The position numbers were made by a program, and so were the translations under genes. Below the pieces are notes generated by a model that was not told the origin of the DNA, did no database searches, and saw only the letters and a program-made list of their open reading frames with translations. A stretch of 64,000 nucleotides of DNA from Herbaspirillum sp. LeCh32-8 (GTDB taxonomy: Bacteria > Pseudomonadota > Gammaproteobacteria > Burkholderiales > Burkholderiaceae_D): assembly GCF_017814915.1 (NCBI RefSeq), contig NZ_JAGIPZ010000001.1, positions 139,792 through 203,791 on the forward strand, given 5' to 3'. Below, piece after piece: positions 18,000 through 26,876 of the stretch (position 1 is its first letter; each line of letters opens with the position of its first letter).

Positions 18000-18398
18000 A
18001 TGTCTTCTGTCACTCGCAGTCACACCCACAACCTGATCCTGTTCGCCCACGGCGCGCGCGATCCTGCCTGGGCGGCGCCTTTCGAACGGCTGCGTGCGCT
18101 GGCGCAGGCAGCCATGCCCGCGGCGAGCGTGGAGCTGGCCTTCCTGGAGCTGATGCAACCCGACCTGCCGAGCGCTGCCGCCGGCCAGATCGCCCGCGGC
18201 GCGCAGCGCATTACGGTGGTGCCGGTGTTCCTGGGCCAGGGCGGGCATGTGCGACGTGACCTGCCGCAATTGCTGGATCAGCTGCGCCAGGCTCATCCCC
18301 AGGTGCGCATTGACGCCGTACCTGCCGCCGGCGAAGACGACGCCGTGCTGCAGGCCATTGCCGCCTATTGCGTCGCCGCGATGGCCGCGCCCGGCTGA
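18000..18398 (+). CDS. cbiX: CbiX-like sirohydrochlorin chelatase
   Basis: 132 aa single-domain protein of the CbiX/SirB chelatase family. The metal-binding His lies in LILFAHGARDPAW, followed by VELAFLELMQPDLP and a second conserved His in VFLGQGGHVRRDLP. Small CbiX proteins insert Co or Fe into sirohydrochlorin. That would link this gene to the siroheme step (cobA at 19693) and the sulfite reductase cysI, although it lies on the opposite strand. The start at 18000 is the first ATG after lptG, 13 bp past its stop. Confidence 0.85.
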   Translation: MSSVTRSHTHNLILFAHGARDPAWAAPFERLRALAQAAMPAASVELAFLELMQPDLPSAAAGQIARGAQRITVVPVFLGQGGHVRRDLPQLLDQLRQAHPQVRIDAVPAAGEDDAVLQAIAAYCVAAMAAPG

Positions 18399-18472
18399 AC
18401 CGCTCCCCCGGTTCGCCTGTCACACCTTCATTCCCGGTTGCATGGTGCCGCCGGGCTTGGCGGGAATGACAC

Positions 18473-19033
18473 ATGTGGCGCTACCGGCGCATCCTCTATC
18501 TGCTGCTGTTCCTCGGTTTCTTGCTGGCGCTCTTCGAGTGGAGCGGGCTGCGTCGCAACCTCAGCGTCGAGTACCTGCACCAAGCGCTGGAAGCCAACCT
18601 CTACCGTGGGCTATTGCTCTACATCGCGCTGTTTTGCCTGGGCAACCTGCTACACATTCCGGGCTGGATCTTCCTGGCCGGGGCGGTGTTTTCATTGGGG
18701 AAAATCTGGGGCGGGGTGGCGACCTACGCGGCCGCCGTGCTCTCGTGCTGCCTGACCTACTTCCTCATCCGCGCCATCGGCGGCGACGCGCTGCGGGTGA
18801 TCCACAACCGCTGGGTGGTGAAGATACTGCACCGGCTGGACACCCATCCGGTGTCCAGCATCTCGGCCTTGCGCGTGCTATGCCAGACCATGCCGACGGT
18901 GAATTACGTGCTGGCGCTCTCGGGCGTGCGCTTTCACCACTACCTGCTGGGCACGCTGATCGGGCTGCCGCTGCCGATTGCGCTGTACTGCCTGTTCTTC
19001 GACTACCTGGCGCGCATCCTGCACTGGCATTGA
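18473..19033 (+). CDS. VTT-domain (TVP38/TMEM64, DedA-like) inner-membrane protein
   Basis: 186 aa with four to five membrane segments: about 7-22, 45-62, 66-98, 130-150 and 160-182. The VTT-type core is visible as IPGWIFLAGAVFSLGKIWG and SALRVLCQTMPTVNYVLALSGV. Related proteins act as lipid scramblases or flippases, including some DedA proteins that recycle undecaprenyl phosphate, but this subgroup has no assigned substrate. The start at 18473 has a GGCGGGAA stretch upstream and is the only start before the first helix. Confidence 0.82.
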   Translation: MWRYRRILYLLLFLGFLLALFEWSGLRRNLSVEYLHQALEANLYRGLLLYIALFCLGNLLHIPGWIFLAGAVFSLGKIWGGVATYAAAVLSCCLTYFLIRAIGGDALRVIHNRWVVKILHRLDTHPVSSISALRVLCQTMPTVNYVLALSGVRFHHYLLGTLIGLPLPIALYCLFFDYLARILHWH

Positions 19034-19052
19034 CGCGCGCCGACGCGTAGCG

Positions 19053-19424
19053 TCAGAACAGGCGCGCGCCGTCGGGAACGGCCCGGTCGGGCTTGAACAG
19101 CACCACCTCGCCGGCCGCGTCCGGGAAGCCCAGCGTCAGCACTTCCGACATGAACTTGCCGATCTGGCGCGGCGGGAAATTCACCACCGCCGCCACCTGG
19201 CGTCCCACCAGCTGCTCGGGCGTGTAATGCGCCGTGATCTGCGCGCTGCTCTGGCGCACGCCGATGCCGGCGCCGAAATCGATCTTCAGCTTGAACGCGG
19301 GTTTGCGCGCCTCGGGAAAAGCGTCGGCCGAGATGATGGTGCCGATGCGGATGTCGACCTTGAGGAAAGCCTCAAAATCGATGGGATCGGCGGCGGGAGC
19401 GTTGGAGTCGTGCAGCAGGTGCAT
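19053..19424 (-). CDS. csaA: CsaA-like tRNA-binding-domain protein
   Basis: 123 aa single OB-fold of the tRNA-binding type shared with CsaA and the C-terminus of MetG. Visible blocks: [37 protein letters not shown] and [21 protein letters not shown]. CsaA was described as an export-related chaperone that binds RNA. The ATG at 19424 has GAGG 6 bp upstream; an in-frame TTG at 19436 is less likely. It converges with the VTT gene, leaving 19 bp. Confidence 0.88.
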   Translation of the reverse strand: MHLLHDSNAPAADPIDFEAFLKVDIRIGTIISADAFPEARKPAFKLKIDFGAGIGVRQSSAQITAHYTPEQLVGRQVAAVVNFPPRQIGKFMSEVLTLGFPDAAGEVVLFKPDRAVPDGARLF

Positions 19425-19506
19425 GGCGGGCCTCAAAACGATGAAGCCGCGATGATAGCAATCATTGGCGGGCGGCGTATGCCTTAGCCGGCGGCGCGGA
19501 TGTTCG

Positions 19507-19545
19507 ACGAACGACGCTGGGTTCCTGCTTTCGCAGGAACGACAC
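19507..19545 (-). repeat. Palindromic repeat, locus A copy 1 (inverted)
   Basis: Contains the hairpin GTTCCTGC-TTTC-GCAGGAAC (19521-19540), with flank ACGAACGACGCTGG on one side and GACAC on the other. It is in opposite orientation to the copy at 19633. The same family occurs at about 43810-43975 and 57559-57673. Confidence 0.75.
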
Positions 19546-19632
19546 TAAGGAGGCAGCCAGCACTCCGTCTGCGCAAGAGCCATCCTGCGCCACACGCGTG
19601 CCCCAACCACCGTCTGCAAAAAATCCTACAAC

Positions 19633-19668
19633 CTGTCGTTCCTGCGAAAGCAGGAACCCTGTGTCGTT
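19633..19668 (+). repeat. Palindromic repeat, locus A copy 2 (forward)
   Basis: Contains GTTCCTGC-GAAA-GCAGGAAC (19638-19657), followed by CCTGTGTCGTT. With copy 1 it forms an inverted pair about 90 bp apart, the REP-doublet type of arrangement, lying between csaA and cobA. Confidence 0.75.
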
Positions 19669-19692
19669 AGCCTCGCCCAGGAACCGGCTGTA

Positions 19693-20454
19693 TCAGTCCC
19701 GATCCGCCAGCGCCGGCCCGATCATCACCAGCACCGGGCCGCTACAGGCTTCCAGCCCGGGCTCGAGTCCGGCCAGCTGCAGGTTGTAGACGCGCTCGTC
19801 GGGGCGGCTGCAGTTTTCTACCACCACCACCGGCGTATCGGGCGCGTAGCCCAGCTCCAGCAAGCGACGCGCGGTGGCGGTCGCCTCACGGCCGCCCATG
19901 TACTGCACCAGCGTGTCGCCGTTGGGCATGATCACTTCGTTGGGCTGGTCGGGCGCGGTGCTGGAGGTGAACAGCGACACGCTGCGCGCAATGCCGCGCC
20001 GGGTCAGCGGCCGCTTGGCCGATGCAGCCGCGGCCAGCGCCGCGGTGATGCCGGGCACCACTTCGTAAGGAATATTGTGTTCTTCCAGCGCGCGCATTTC
20101 TTCGTCGGCGCGGCCGAACAGCATCGGGTCGCCGCCCTTCAGGCGCACCACGCGGCGGTACTGCTGCGCGGCCTGCACCAGCTTCTCGTTGATCACCGGT
20201 TGCGCGGTGGAGCGCTGGCCGCTGCGTTTGCCCACCGGAATCAGCACCGCCTGAGGGCACAGCGCGAGGATGTCCTCGGTCACCAGCGCGTCGTGCAGCA
20301 CGGCGTCGGCTTCGGCCAGGATGCGCGCGCCGCGCACGGTCAGGAGGTCGGCGGCGCCGGGGCCGGCGCCGATCAGCCACACCTGGCCCGGATGTTCCGG
20401 GCTGGGCTGGGGGGTGTCAGAAAGGGAAGGGGATGCTGCCGGATCGGTGGCCAT
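19693..20454 (-). CDS. cobA: Uroporphyrinogen-III C-methyltransferase (siroheme synthesis)
   Basis: 253 aa SAM-dependent enzyme converting uroporphyrinogen III to precorrin-2. The family blocks are clear: VWLIGAGPGAADLLTVRG, YRRVVRLKGGDPMLFGRADEE, PYEVVPGITAALAAAA and LVQYMGGREATATARRLL. It has only the methyltransferase domain, with no CysG dehydrogenase/ferrochelatase part, so later siroheme steps need other proteins (a CbiX-like gene is at 18000). It is last in the sulfate-assimilation operon, 34 bp after cysN, supplying the siroheme needed by CysI. Confidence 0.94.
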   Translation of the reverse strand: MATDPAASPSLSDTPQPSPEHPGQVWLIGAGPGAADLLTVRGARILAEADAVLHDALVTEDILALCPQAVLIPVGKRSGQRSTAQPVINEKLVQAAQQYRRVVRLKGGDPMLFGRADEEMRALEEHNIPYEVVPGITAALAAAASAKRPLTRRGIARSVSLFTSSTAPDQPNEVIMPNGDTLVQYMGGREATATARRLLELGYAPDTPVVVVENCSRPDERVYNLQLAGLEPGLEACSGPVLVMIGPALADRD

Positions 20455-20488
20455 GGCCTGCTGTGCTTGAGTCGGATCGAAGGGGAAA

Positions 20489-21820
20489 TCAGTCGATCCG
20501 AATCATACCAGCGGCCACCGTCTGGTGCGTCACTTCGTCGATCAGGATGAAGGCGCCGGTGGCGCGGATGTCCTGATAGGCGTCGGCGGCGATGGGCGCC
20601 TGCACGTTGATGCTCACGCGGGCGATGTCATTGAGCTTGAGCGTGTCGGCCGCACGACGTTCCTGGGTGTTGATGTCCAGCAAGGTGTCGACCTTGGTCA
20701 CGCGCGCCGCCACCTGCTTGGTGGTGTGCTTGAGCCAGTATTTGCGGCGCGGGTCCAGCACATCTTCGGACAGCCAGCAGACGTCGGCGGTGATCGACTT
20801 CAGCGCGGTAGGCGCCTTGTCGGCCGCGGCCAGCAGGTCGCCGCGCGAGATGTCGATGTATTCGTCCAGCAGGATGGTGACCGACTGCCCGGCCGAGGCC
20901 GATGCCAGCGAGCCGTCCAGGGTCTGGATATCCTTGACGGTGGCGCTCTGGCCGCCCGGCAGCACCACCAGCTTGTCGCCCTTCGTGACGCGGCCGGCCT
21001 CGATGCGGCCCATGTAGCCGCGGAAATCGTTGGCTTCGTGGCCGTTGTGGCGCGCCACCAGTTGCACCGGGAAACGGAACGGCTCTTCATGCGCATCTTC
21101 GTACACCGACAGCGACTCCAGCAGCTCGATCAGCGTCTGGCCCTTGTACCAGGGCATCCGGGCGCTTTCGGTGACGACGTTGTCGCCGGCCAGCGCCGAC
21201 AGCGGAATGGCGTGCACGTCCTTCAGGCCCAGTTGTCGCGCGAACTGCTGGTAGGCGGCGACGATGCGGGTGTAGACCTTCTCGTCGTAGTTCACCAGAT
21301 CCATCTTGTTGACGGCCACGATCACGTGCTCGATCTGCAGCAGGTGGGCAATCGTCGAGTGGCGCTTGGTCTGGGTCAGCAGCTCCACGCTGCCGTCGTC
21401 GCCCAGCTTTACCTTGGACACGTCCACCAGGATGATCACGGCGTCGGCGGTCGAGGCGCCGGTTACCATGTTGCGGGTGTACTGCTCATGGCCCGGGGTG
21501 TCGGCGATGATGAACTTGCGCTTGGGCGTGGCGAAGTAGCGGTAGGCCACGTCGATGGTGATGCCTTGCTCGCGCTCGGCTTCGAGGCCATCGGTGAGCA
21601 GGGAGAGATCCACCGTGTCGCCGACGGTGCGCTTGTGCTTGGCGCGCGAGATGGCGTCCAGCTGGTCGGCGAAGATGCCCTTGCTGTCGAACAGCAGGCG
21701 GCCGATCAGCGTGCTCTTGCCGTCGTCCACCGAGCCGGCGGTGATGAAGCGCAGCAGGCCGCGTTCATGCGACTGTGCGGAGGCGTTGGCCAATTGTTCT
21801 TGTGTCACGGCGGCGTTCAT
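20489..21820 (-). CDS. cysN: Sulfate adenylyltransferase subunit 1 (GTPase)
   Basis: 443 aa GTP-binding subunit that couples GTP hydrolysis to APS formation by CysD. G1 is GSVDDGKSTLIGRL, G3 is DTPGHEQY and G4 is NKMD, followed by EF-Tu-like domains 2 and 3. No C-terminal APS kinase (CysC) domain is present; it ends HQTVAAGMIRID. Length is typical for a stand-alone CysN. The start at 21820 overlaps the cysD stop by one base (TGATG), so translation is coupled. Confidence 0.95.
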   Translation of the reverse strand: MNAAVTQEQLANASAQSHERGLLRFITAGSVDDGKSTLIGRLLFDSKGIFADQLDAISRAKHKRTVGDTVDLSLLTDGLEAEREQGITIDVAYRYFATPKRKFIIADTPGHEQYTRNMVTGASTADAVIILVDVSKVKLGDDGSVELLTQTKRHSTIAHLLQIEHVIVAVNKMDLVNYDEKVYTRIVAAYQQFARQLGLKDVHAIPLSALAGDNVVTESARMPWYKGQTLIELLESLSVYEDAHEEPFRFPVQLVARHNGHEANDFRGYMGRIEAGRVTKGDKLVVLPGGQSATVKDIQTLDGSLASASAGQSVTILLDEYIDISRGDLLAAADKAPTALKSITADVCWLSEDVLDPRRKYWLKHTTKQVAARVTKVDTLLDINTQERRAADTLKLNDIARVSINVQAPIAADAYQDIRATGAFILIDEVTHQTVAAGMIRID

Positions 21821-22755
21821 CAGAAATATCCTTCCTTCTTGCGTTTTTCCATCGAGGCTTCGGACGTCTGGTCGTCCATGCGGGTGGCGCCGCGCTCGGT
21901 AATCTGGGTCACTGCGGTCTCGGCGATGATGGCTTGCACCGAGGACGCATCGGAGGCCACCGGGCAGGTGCAGGAAATGTCGCCGACGGTGCGGAAACGC
22001 ACGATCTGCTTTTCCACGGTCTCGCCCTCGCGCGCCGGGGTCAGGTCGGTCAGCGGCACCAAGAGGCCGTTGCGCGGGATCACCTCGCGCTCGTGGGCGA
22101 AGTAGATCGAGGGCAGGCCCAGGTTCTCGCGGGCGATGTATTGCCACACATCCAGCTCGGTCCAGTTGGAGATGGGGAACACGCGCATGTTCTCGCCCGG
22201 GTGCACGCGGGTGTTATACAGGTCCCACAGTTCCGGGCGCTGGGCCTTGGGATTCCATTGGCCGAACTCGTCGCGGAAGGAGAAGATGCGCTCCTTGGCG
22301 CGCGCCTTCTCTTCGTCGCGTCGCGCGCCGCCGATACAGGCGTCGAACTTGAATTCGTCGATGGTCTCCAAGAGCGTCACCGCCTGCGCGGCGTTGCGCG
22401 AATCGGTCTGCGGATTGCGCAGGCGCACGGTGCCGCGCTTGATCGAGTCTTCCACCGAACGCACCACCAGGCGCTCGCCCAGTTCAGCGGCGCGGCGGTC
22501 GCGGAATTCGATCACTTCGGCGAAGTTGTGGCCGGTGTCGATGTGCACCAGCGGGAAGGGGAACTTGCCCGGACGGAACGCCTTCTCGGCGATGCGCAGC
22601 AGTACCACCGAGTCCTTGCCGCCGGAGAACAGCAGGGCGGGGTTGCTGCACTCGGCCGCGACCTCGCGCATGATGTGGATCGCTTCCGATTCCAGCCAGT
22701 CCAGGTGGCGGTTGCTGGCGTTGTCCAAAAAGAGTTTGTCTACCGCTGTATTCAT
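21820..22755 (-). CDS. cysD: Sulfate adenylyltransferase subunit 2
   Basis: 311 aa ATP-pyrophosphatase-fold enzyme making APS from sulfate and ATP, partner of CysN. The PP-loop is ALLFSGGKDSVVLLRIA, followed by FPLVHIDTGHNF and the conserved ACIGGARRDEEKARAKERIFS. The C-terminus CPVASDASSVQAIIAE is typical. It lies between cysH (79 bp upstream) and cysN (1-bp overlap). Confidence 0.96.
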   Translation of the reverse strand: MNTAVDKLFLDNASNRHLDWLESEAIHIMREVAAECSNPALLFSGGKDSVVLLRIAEKAFRPGKFPFPLVHIDTGHNFAEVIEFRDRRAAELGERLVVRSVEDSIKRGTVRLRNPQTDSRNAAQAVTLLETIDEFKFDACIGGARRDEEKARAKERIFSFRDEFGQWNPKAQRPELWDLYNTRVHPGENMRVFPISNWTELDVWQYIARENLGLPSIYFAHEREVIPRNGLLVPLTDLTPAREGETVEKQIVRFRTVGDISCTCPVASDASSVQAIIAETAVTQITERGATRMDDQTSEASMEKRKKEGYF

Positions 22756-22834
22756 GCCGGGCCTTCCGATCTTCCAATGCTTGCTTGTTGATGCGTTGTT
22801 TGTCTGTTGATTATGTTGCCGGGGAGCGCTGCGC

Positions 22835-23566
22835 TCAGGCCGGAGCGTGCGACTTGATGCGCACCAGTTTGCCGTCCACCACGTGCAGCCCGCACTCCTT
22901 GGAGTCCGGGTTTTCCCACCACCAGCGGCCGGCGCGGATGTCTTCGCCCGGCTGGATCGCACGGGTGCAGGGCTCGCAGCCGATGGACGGGTAACCCTGG
23001 TCGTGCAGCGGGTTGTAGGGCACATCGTTGGCGCGGATGTAGTCCCACACGTCCTGCTCCGACCAGTCCGCCAGCGGGTTGAATTTCTCCATGCCGTGCG
23101 CCTCGTCGCGCTCCTGCACATGCAGCTCGGCGCGGGTGACCGACTGCGCGCGGCGCTGGCCGGTGACCCACGACGCCTTGCCCTGCAGGGCGCGGTTCAG
23201 CGGCTCCATCTTGCGGATGTGGCAGCACTGCTTGCGCAGTTCGACGCTGTCGTAGAAGGCGTTGAGGCCATGGTTCTTCACGTAGGCCTCCACCGCCTCC
23301 GGCTGCGGGCGATACGGCTCGACCTGGTAGTCGTAGGTCTCGCGGATGCGCTCGAGCATGCCCACGGTTTCCTTGTGCAGGCGGCCGGTTTCCAGCGTGA
23401 AGATGCCGATCCTGTCCTGCAGCTTGCCACGCAGGATCAGGTCGGTCAGCACCATGTCTTCAGCCGCCAGGCTGGACGCCAGTGCGGCGGGGGCGTACTC
23501 GGCCGCGATGCGTTCCAGCGTCGCCTGGGTTTTTGCGATGAGATCCTGCAAAGCCTGATTCGACAT
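22835..23566 (-). CDS. cysH: Assimilatory adenylylsulfate (APS-type) reductase
   Basis: 243 aa thiol-dependent reductase releasing sulfite. The catalytic Cys lies in KECGLH near the C-terminus. Two further Cys pairs, KQCCHIRK and IGCEPC, are the 4Fe-4S ligands that mark the APS-reducing type and are absent in enterobacterial PAPS reductases. This agrees with the lack of a cysC APS kinase in the operon. The PP-loop-like SSLAAEDMVLTDLI is near the N-terminus. AAGAAGG precedes the ATG at 23566. Confidence 0.94.
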   Translation of the reverse strand: MSNQALQDLIAKTQATLERIAAEYAPAALASSLAAEDMVLTDLILRGKLQDRIGIFTLETGRLHKETVGMLERIRETYDYQVEPYRPQPEAVEAYVKNHGLNAFYDSVELRKQCCHIRKMEPLNRALQGKASWVTGQRRAQSVTRAELHVQERDEAHGMEKFNPLADWSEQDVWDYIRANDVPYNPLHDQGYPSIGCEPCTRAIQPGEDIRAGRWWWENPDSKECGLHVVDGKLVRIKSHAPA

Positions 23567-23588
23567 GATGTTGCCTTCTTCCGTAGTG

Positions 23589-23611
23589 GCCGGCGCGTCA
23601 CGCGCGCCGGC
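23589..23611. repeat. GC-rich hairpin between DUF934 and cysH genes
   Basis: A 9-bp stem GCCGGCGCG / CGCGCCGGC with a 5-nt loop, inside the minus-strand operon and without a T-run. It may set relative mRNA levels within the operon. Confidence 0.4.
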
Positions 23612-23652
23612 TGTTCTTCATTGCTTCAATGCTGCAATGAGCGTCTTGCCGC

Positions 23653-24180
23653 TCAGTCTGCCGTCTGCACCGCATCGCGCTTGACGCGGCGGAATAGCGG
23701 ATTCTTCTCGTCCCACGAGGTCTGGTACTTCTCGGAGAAGTCGGTCAGGCCCTTCACTGCATCGTGGATGTTCTTGTCGGCGCGCACCGCGAAGGCGTCG
23801 AAGCCCACACGCTGCATGTAGAACAGCTGGTCGCGCAGCACGTCGCCGACCGCGCGCAGCTCGCCGGTATAGCCTAGCCGCGCGCGCAGGTTGTAGGCGA
23901 TCGAGTAGCCGCGGCCGTCGGCGAACTTGGGGAAGTCCACGGCGATGACCTTGAAGTTGTCCAGCTCGCCCTTGAGCTCTTCCGGACGCTCGTCGCTGGC
24001 GAACCATACGCCCAGCTCGGCGCGCGCCTTGAGCTTGTCGGCCTGGGCCTTCCACACCTTCAGCGGCACGATGACCTTGCCGTCGGCGACAGTCACGGTG
24101 TCAGCGGTTTCGCCTTCAGCCAGGCGCAGCACGGTCCAGTCGTCGGCGACGATGGACTTGTTCTTGATGATTTCAGGCAT
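23653..24180 (-). CDS. DUF934 protein of the sulfite reductase operon
   Basis: 175 aa soluble protein matching the DUF934 family, which almost always sits beside a siroheme sulfite reductase. Typical blocks: VWFASDERPEEL, FKVIAVDFPKFADGRGYSIAYNLR and GELRAVGDVLRDQLFYMQRVGFDAF. It has no redox motif, so a structural or electron-transfer accessory to CysI is only inferred. The start at 24180 is preferred (AGGAG 9 bp upstream) over an in-frame ATG at 24201; it overlaps the end of cysI by 8 bp. Confidence 0.88.
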   Translation of the reverse strand: MPEIIKNKSIVADDWTVLRLAEGETADTVTVADGKVIVPLKVWKAQADKLKARAELGVWFASDERPEELKGELDNFKVIAVDFPKFADGRGYSIAYNLRARLGYTGELRAVGDVLRDQLFYMQRVGFDAFAVRADKNIHDAVKGLTDFSEKYQTSWDEKNPLFRRVKRDAVQTAD

Positions 24181-25873
24181 TGGCGTCTTCTCCTGCGACA
24201 TAGTCGGCCGACGTTGCGATCGGCGTTGCGTATACGAATTCCTTGAACGGGGTGACGCCGATGCGGCGCACGGTGTCGATGAAGAGTTCGTCTTCGGTGC
24301 GCTGCTTGACGTACACCTGCAGCAGGCGGTCGATCACGGTGGGCATCTGCTGGGCCGAGAACGACGGGCCGATGATCTTGCCGATCGAGGAGGTGTTGCC
24401 CTGGGCGCCGCCCAGCGAGACCTGGTACCACTCGGAACCGTCCTTGTCCACGCCCAGCACGCCGATATTGCCGACGTGGTGGTGGCCGCAGGCGTTGATG
24501 CAGCCCGAGATGTTCAGTTCGATGTCGCCGATGTCGTGCTGGTAGTCGATGTCTTCGAACTTCTCGGCAATCGCCTGGGCGATCGGGATCGACTTGGCGT
24601 TGGCCAGCGAGCAGAAGTCGCCGCCGGGGCAGCAGATGATGTCGGTCAACAGGCCGATGTTGGGCGTGGCCAGGCCGTGCGACTTGGCCAGCTTCCACAG
24701 CGTGTGCAGCTCGGACTGCTTGACGTCGGCCAGCACCAGGTTCTGCTCGTGCGTCACGCGCAGTTCGCCGAAGCTGTACTGGTCGGCCAGGTCGGCCACG
24801 AAGTTCATCTGGTCGGCGGTGATGTCGCCCGGCGGCACGCCCGGCTTCTTCAGCGACAGGATCACGGCGGCGTAGCCCGGCACCTTGTGCGCCTTGACGT
24901 TGCGCTTGATCCAGTTGGCGAAGCCGCGGTCTTCGGCCTTCAGGCGTTCGTACTCGGCGTCGACAGCCGGCAGGGTCTGGTAGGCGGGCGGCACGAAGTA
25001 CTGCGCCACGCGCTGCAGCTCTTCCTCGGTCAGGGTCGAGGGGCCGTCCTTGATTTCCTGCCATTCGGCTTCGACCTGGCGCGCGAACTCCTCGGGGCCG
25101 ATGGCCTTGACGAGGATCTTGATGCGGGCCTTGTAAATGTTGTCGCGGCGGCCGTACTGGTTGTAGACGCGCAGGATCGCTTCCAGGTAGGACATGGCGT
25201 CCTTCCAGGGCAGGAACTCGCGGATCACGCTACCCAGGATCGGGGTGCGGCCCATGCCGCCGCCGACCAGCACGCGAAAGCCCACTTCGCCGGCCTCGTT
25301 CTTGACCACGTGCAGGCCGATGTCGTGCACGGCGGTGGCGGCGCGGTCTTCCTTGGCGCCGCTGATGGCGATCTTGAACTTGCGCGGCAGGTAGGCGAAC
25401 TCGGGGTGGAAGGTGCTCCACTCGCGGATCAGTTCGGCGTACGGGCGCGGGTCGACGATCTCGTCGGCGGCCACGCCGGCCAGCTCGTCGGAGGTGGTGT
25501 TGCGAATGCAGTTGCCGGAGGTCTGGATGGCGTGCATCTCGACGCTGGCCAGGTCGGCTAGGATGTCGGGCGATTCTTCCAGCTTGATCCAGTTGAACTG
25601 GATGTTCTGGCGGGTGGTGAAGTGGCCGTAGCCGCGGTCGTGCTTGACGGCGATCTCGGCGAACTTGCGCAACTGGTTGGAGGCCAGCATGCCGTAGGGG
25701 ATGGCGATGCGCAGCATGTACGCATGGCGTTGCAGGTAGAGGCCGTTTTGCAGGCGCAGGATGCGGAATTCATCCTCGTGCAGCTCGTCCGACAGGCGCC
25801 GACGCACCTGGTCTCGGTATTGTGCGACTCGCTCTTTGACGATCAGGTGATCGTATTGGTCATAGCGGTACAT
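24173..25873 (-). CDS. cysI: Assimilatory sulfite reductase hemoprotein
   Basis: 566 aa siroheme/4Fe-4S enzyme reducing sulfite to sulfide. The cluster and siroheme ligands are visible as CCPGGDFC and CINACGHH (about residues 420-470), with two ferredoxin-like half-domains (VGFRVLVGGGMGRTPI is the first siroheme-binding block). No flavoprotein cysJ is in the operon, so electrons probably come from ferredoxin or another donor. It is followed by the DUF934 gene and preceded by the TauE-like gene 65 bp upstream. Confidence 0.93.
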   Translation of the reverse strand: MYRYDQYDHLIVKERVAQYRDQVRRRLSDELHEDEFRILRLQNGLYLQRHAYMLRIAIPYGMLASNQLRKFAEIAVKHDRGYGHFTTRQNIQFNWIKLEESPDILADLASVEMHAIQTSGNCIRNTTSDELAGVAADEIVDPRPYAELIREWSTFHPEFAYLPRKFKIAISGAKEDRAATAVHDIGLHVVKNEAGEVGFRVLVGGGMGRTPILGSVIREFLPWKDAMSYLEAILRVYNQYGRRDNIYKARIKILVKAIGPEEFARQVEAEWQEIKDGPSTLTEEELQRVAQYFVPPAYQTLPAVDAEYERLKAEDRGFANWIKRNVKAHKVPGYAAVILSLKKPGVPPGDITADQMNFVADLADQYSFGELRVTHEQNLVLADVKQSELHTLWKLAKSHGLATPNIGLLTDIICCPGGDFCSLANAKSIPIAQAIAEKFEDIDYQHDIGDIELNISGCINACGHHHVGNIGVLGVDKDGSEWYQVSLGGAQGNTSSIGKIIGPSFSAQQMPTVIDRLLQVYVKQRTEDELFIDTVRRIGVTPFKEFVYATPIATSADYVAGEDANA

Positions 25874-25938
25874 CTTCTGGTCCCTGTTAACGTCTTAATG
25901 GGCGGGCCTGGCAGGTCCACCCTGTTTTTAAAATCAGC

Positions 25939-26712
25939 CTACCAAATCAGCTTTACGGCAACGCTCGTCAGCGTAATGGCCAGCAGGCCGCGCAAGAATT
26001 TCTCCGGCACCGCTCGTGCGGCGAGCGAACCGATGGTGATGCCCGGCAGCGAACCCAGCAGCAGGGTCGCCAGCAACTCCCAGTTGATCGAACCCAGCCA
26101 CCAGTGGCCGAAGGCCGCAATCGCAGTGAGCGGCACCGCATACGCGATGTCGGTGCCGGCGATCTCGGCCGGGCTCAAGCGCGGGTAGAGCAGCACCAGC
26201 AGGGTGGCGCCCACGGCGCCCGCGCCGATCGAGGAAATGGTAACCAGCGTGCCCAGCACGGCGCCGGCGGCGATGGTGGCGTTGCGCAGTGCGGCGCCCT
26301 GCAGCTGGCGCTCGGGGTGGGCATTGAGCCAGTTCTGCATGCGCTTGCGAAACAGCAGTGCGACCACGGTCAGCAGGACCGAGACGGCGATGGAATAACG
26401 GATGATCAGGCTGATGCCTTCGCTGACGGCGCCGAAGTGCTTCAGCAGCAGCGTGGTCGCCAGCGCGGCCGGCAACGCGCCGTACGAGAGGCGGCTGACC
26501 ACGTCCCAGCGTACCGTGCCCTTGAAGCGGTGGGCGAAGGTGCCGGCGGTCTTGGTGGCCGAGGCGAATGCCAAGTCGGTGCCGACCGCGACCGACGGAT
26601 GAATGCCGAACAGCAAGGTGAGCAGGGGTGTCATGAGCGAGCCGCCGCCGACGCCGGTCAGTCCGACCAGCAGTCCTACGGCAAATCCGCTTACTACATA
26701 AGAAACAGTCAT
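25939..26712 (-). CDS. TauE/SafE-family sulfite/anion permease
   Basis: 257 aa membrane protein with about eight helices in two repeats. The first repeat opens VSGFAVGLLVGLTGVGGGSLMTPLL (glycine-rich family signature) and the second has AGAVLGTLVTISSIGAGAVGATLL. TauE/SafE proteins move sulfite, sulfoacetate or related anions. As the first gene of the cys operon, next to the CysB gene, it could export excess sulfite or take up sulfur anions; direction cannot be told from sequence. Confidence 0.85.
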   Translation of the reverse strand: MTVSYVVSGFAVGLLVGLTGVGGGSLMTPLLTLLFGIHPSVAVGTDLAFASATKTAGTFAHRFKGTVRWDVVSRLSYGALPAALATTLLLKHFGAVSEGISLIIRYSIAVSVLLTVVALLFRKRMQNWLNAHPERQLQGAALRNATIAAGAVLGTLVTISSIGAGAVGATLLVLLYPRLSPAEIAGTDIAYAVPLTAIAAFGHWWLGSINWELLATLLLGSLPGITIGSLAARAVPEKFLRGLLAITLTSVAVKLIW

Positions 26713-26876
26713 AACACCTCGCCCATGAGTCAGCGAATCGTAATAAACTAATGCTTCAAACCAAACTACATAGTATTTATTTGCTTATATACGCCTTTGG
26801 CATATGCAAATGAGGCTGCTGAACGCCGTGCGTCGGCACCGGCCTCCGTCTACGACTGTAGAACCGAGGGATCTCC
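26713..26876. promoter_or_regulatory. Divergent promoter region, cys operon / cysB
   Basis: 164 bp, strongly AT-rich compared with its surroundings, especially about 26740-26800. It holds a GCATATGC palindrome near 26800 and several T-rich half-sites. LysR regulators such as CysB commonly act from such divergent regions. Individual promoter boxes could not be fixed with confidence. Confidence 0.55.
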
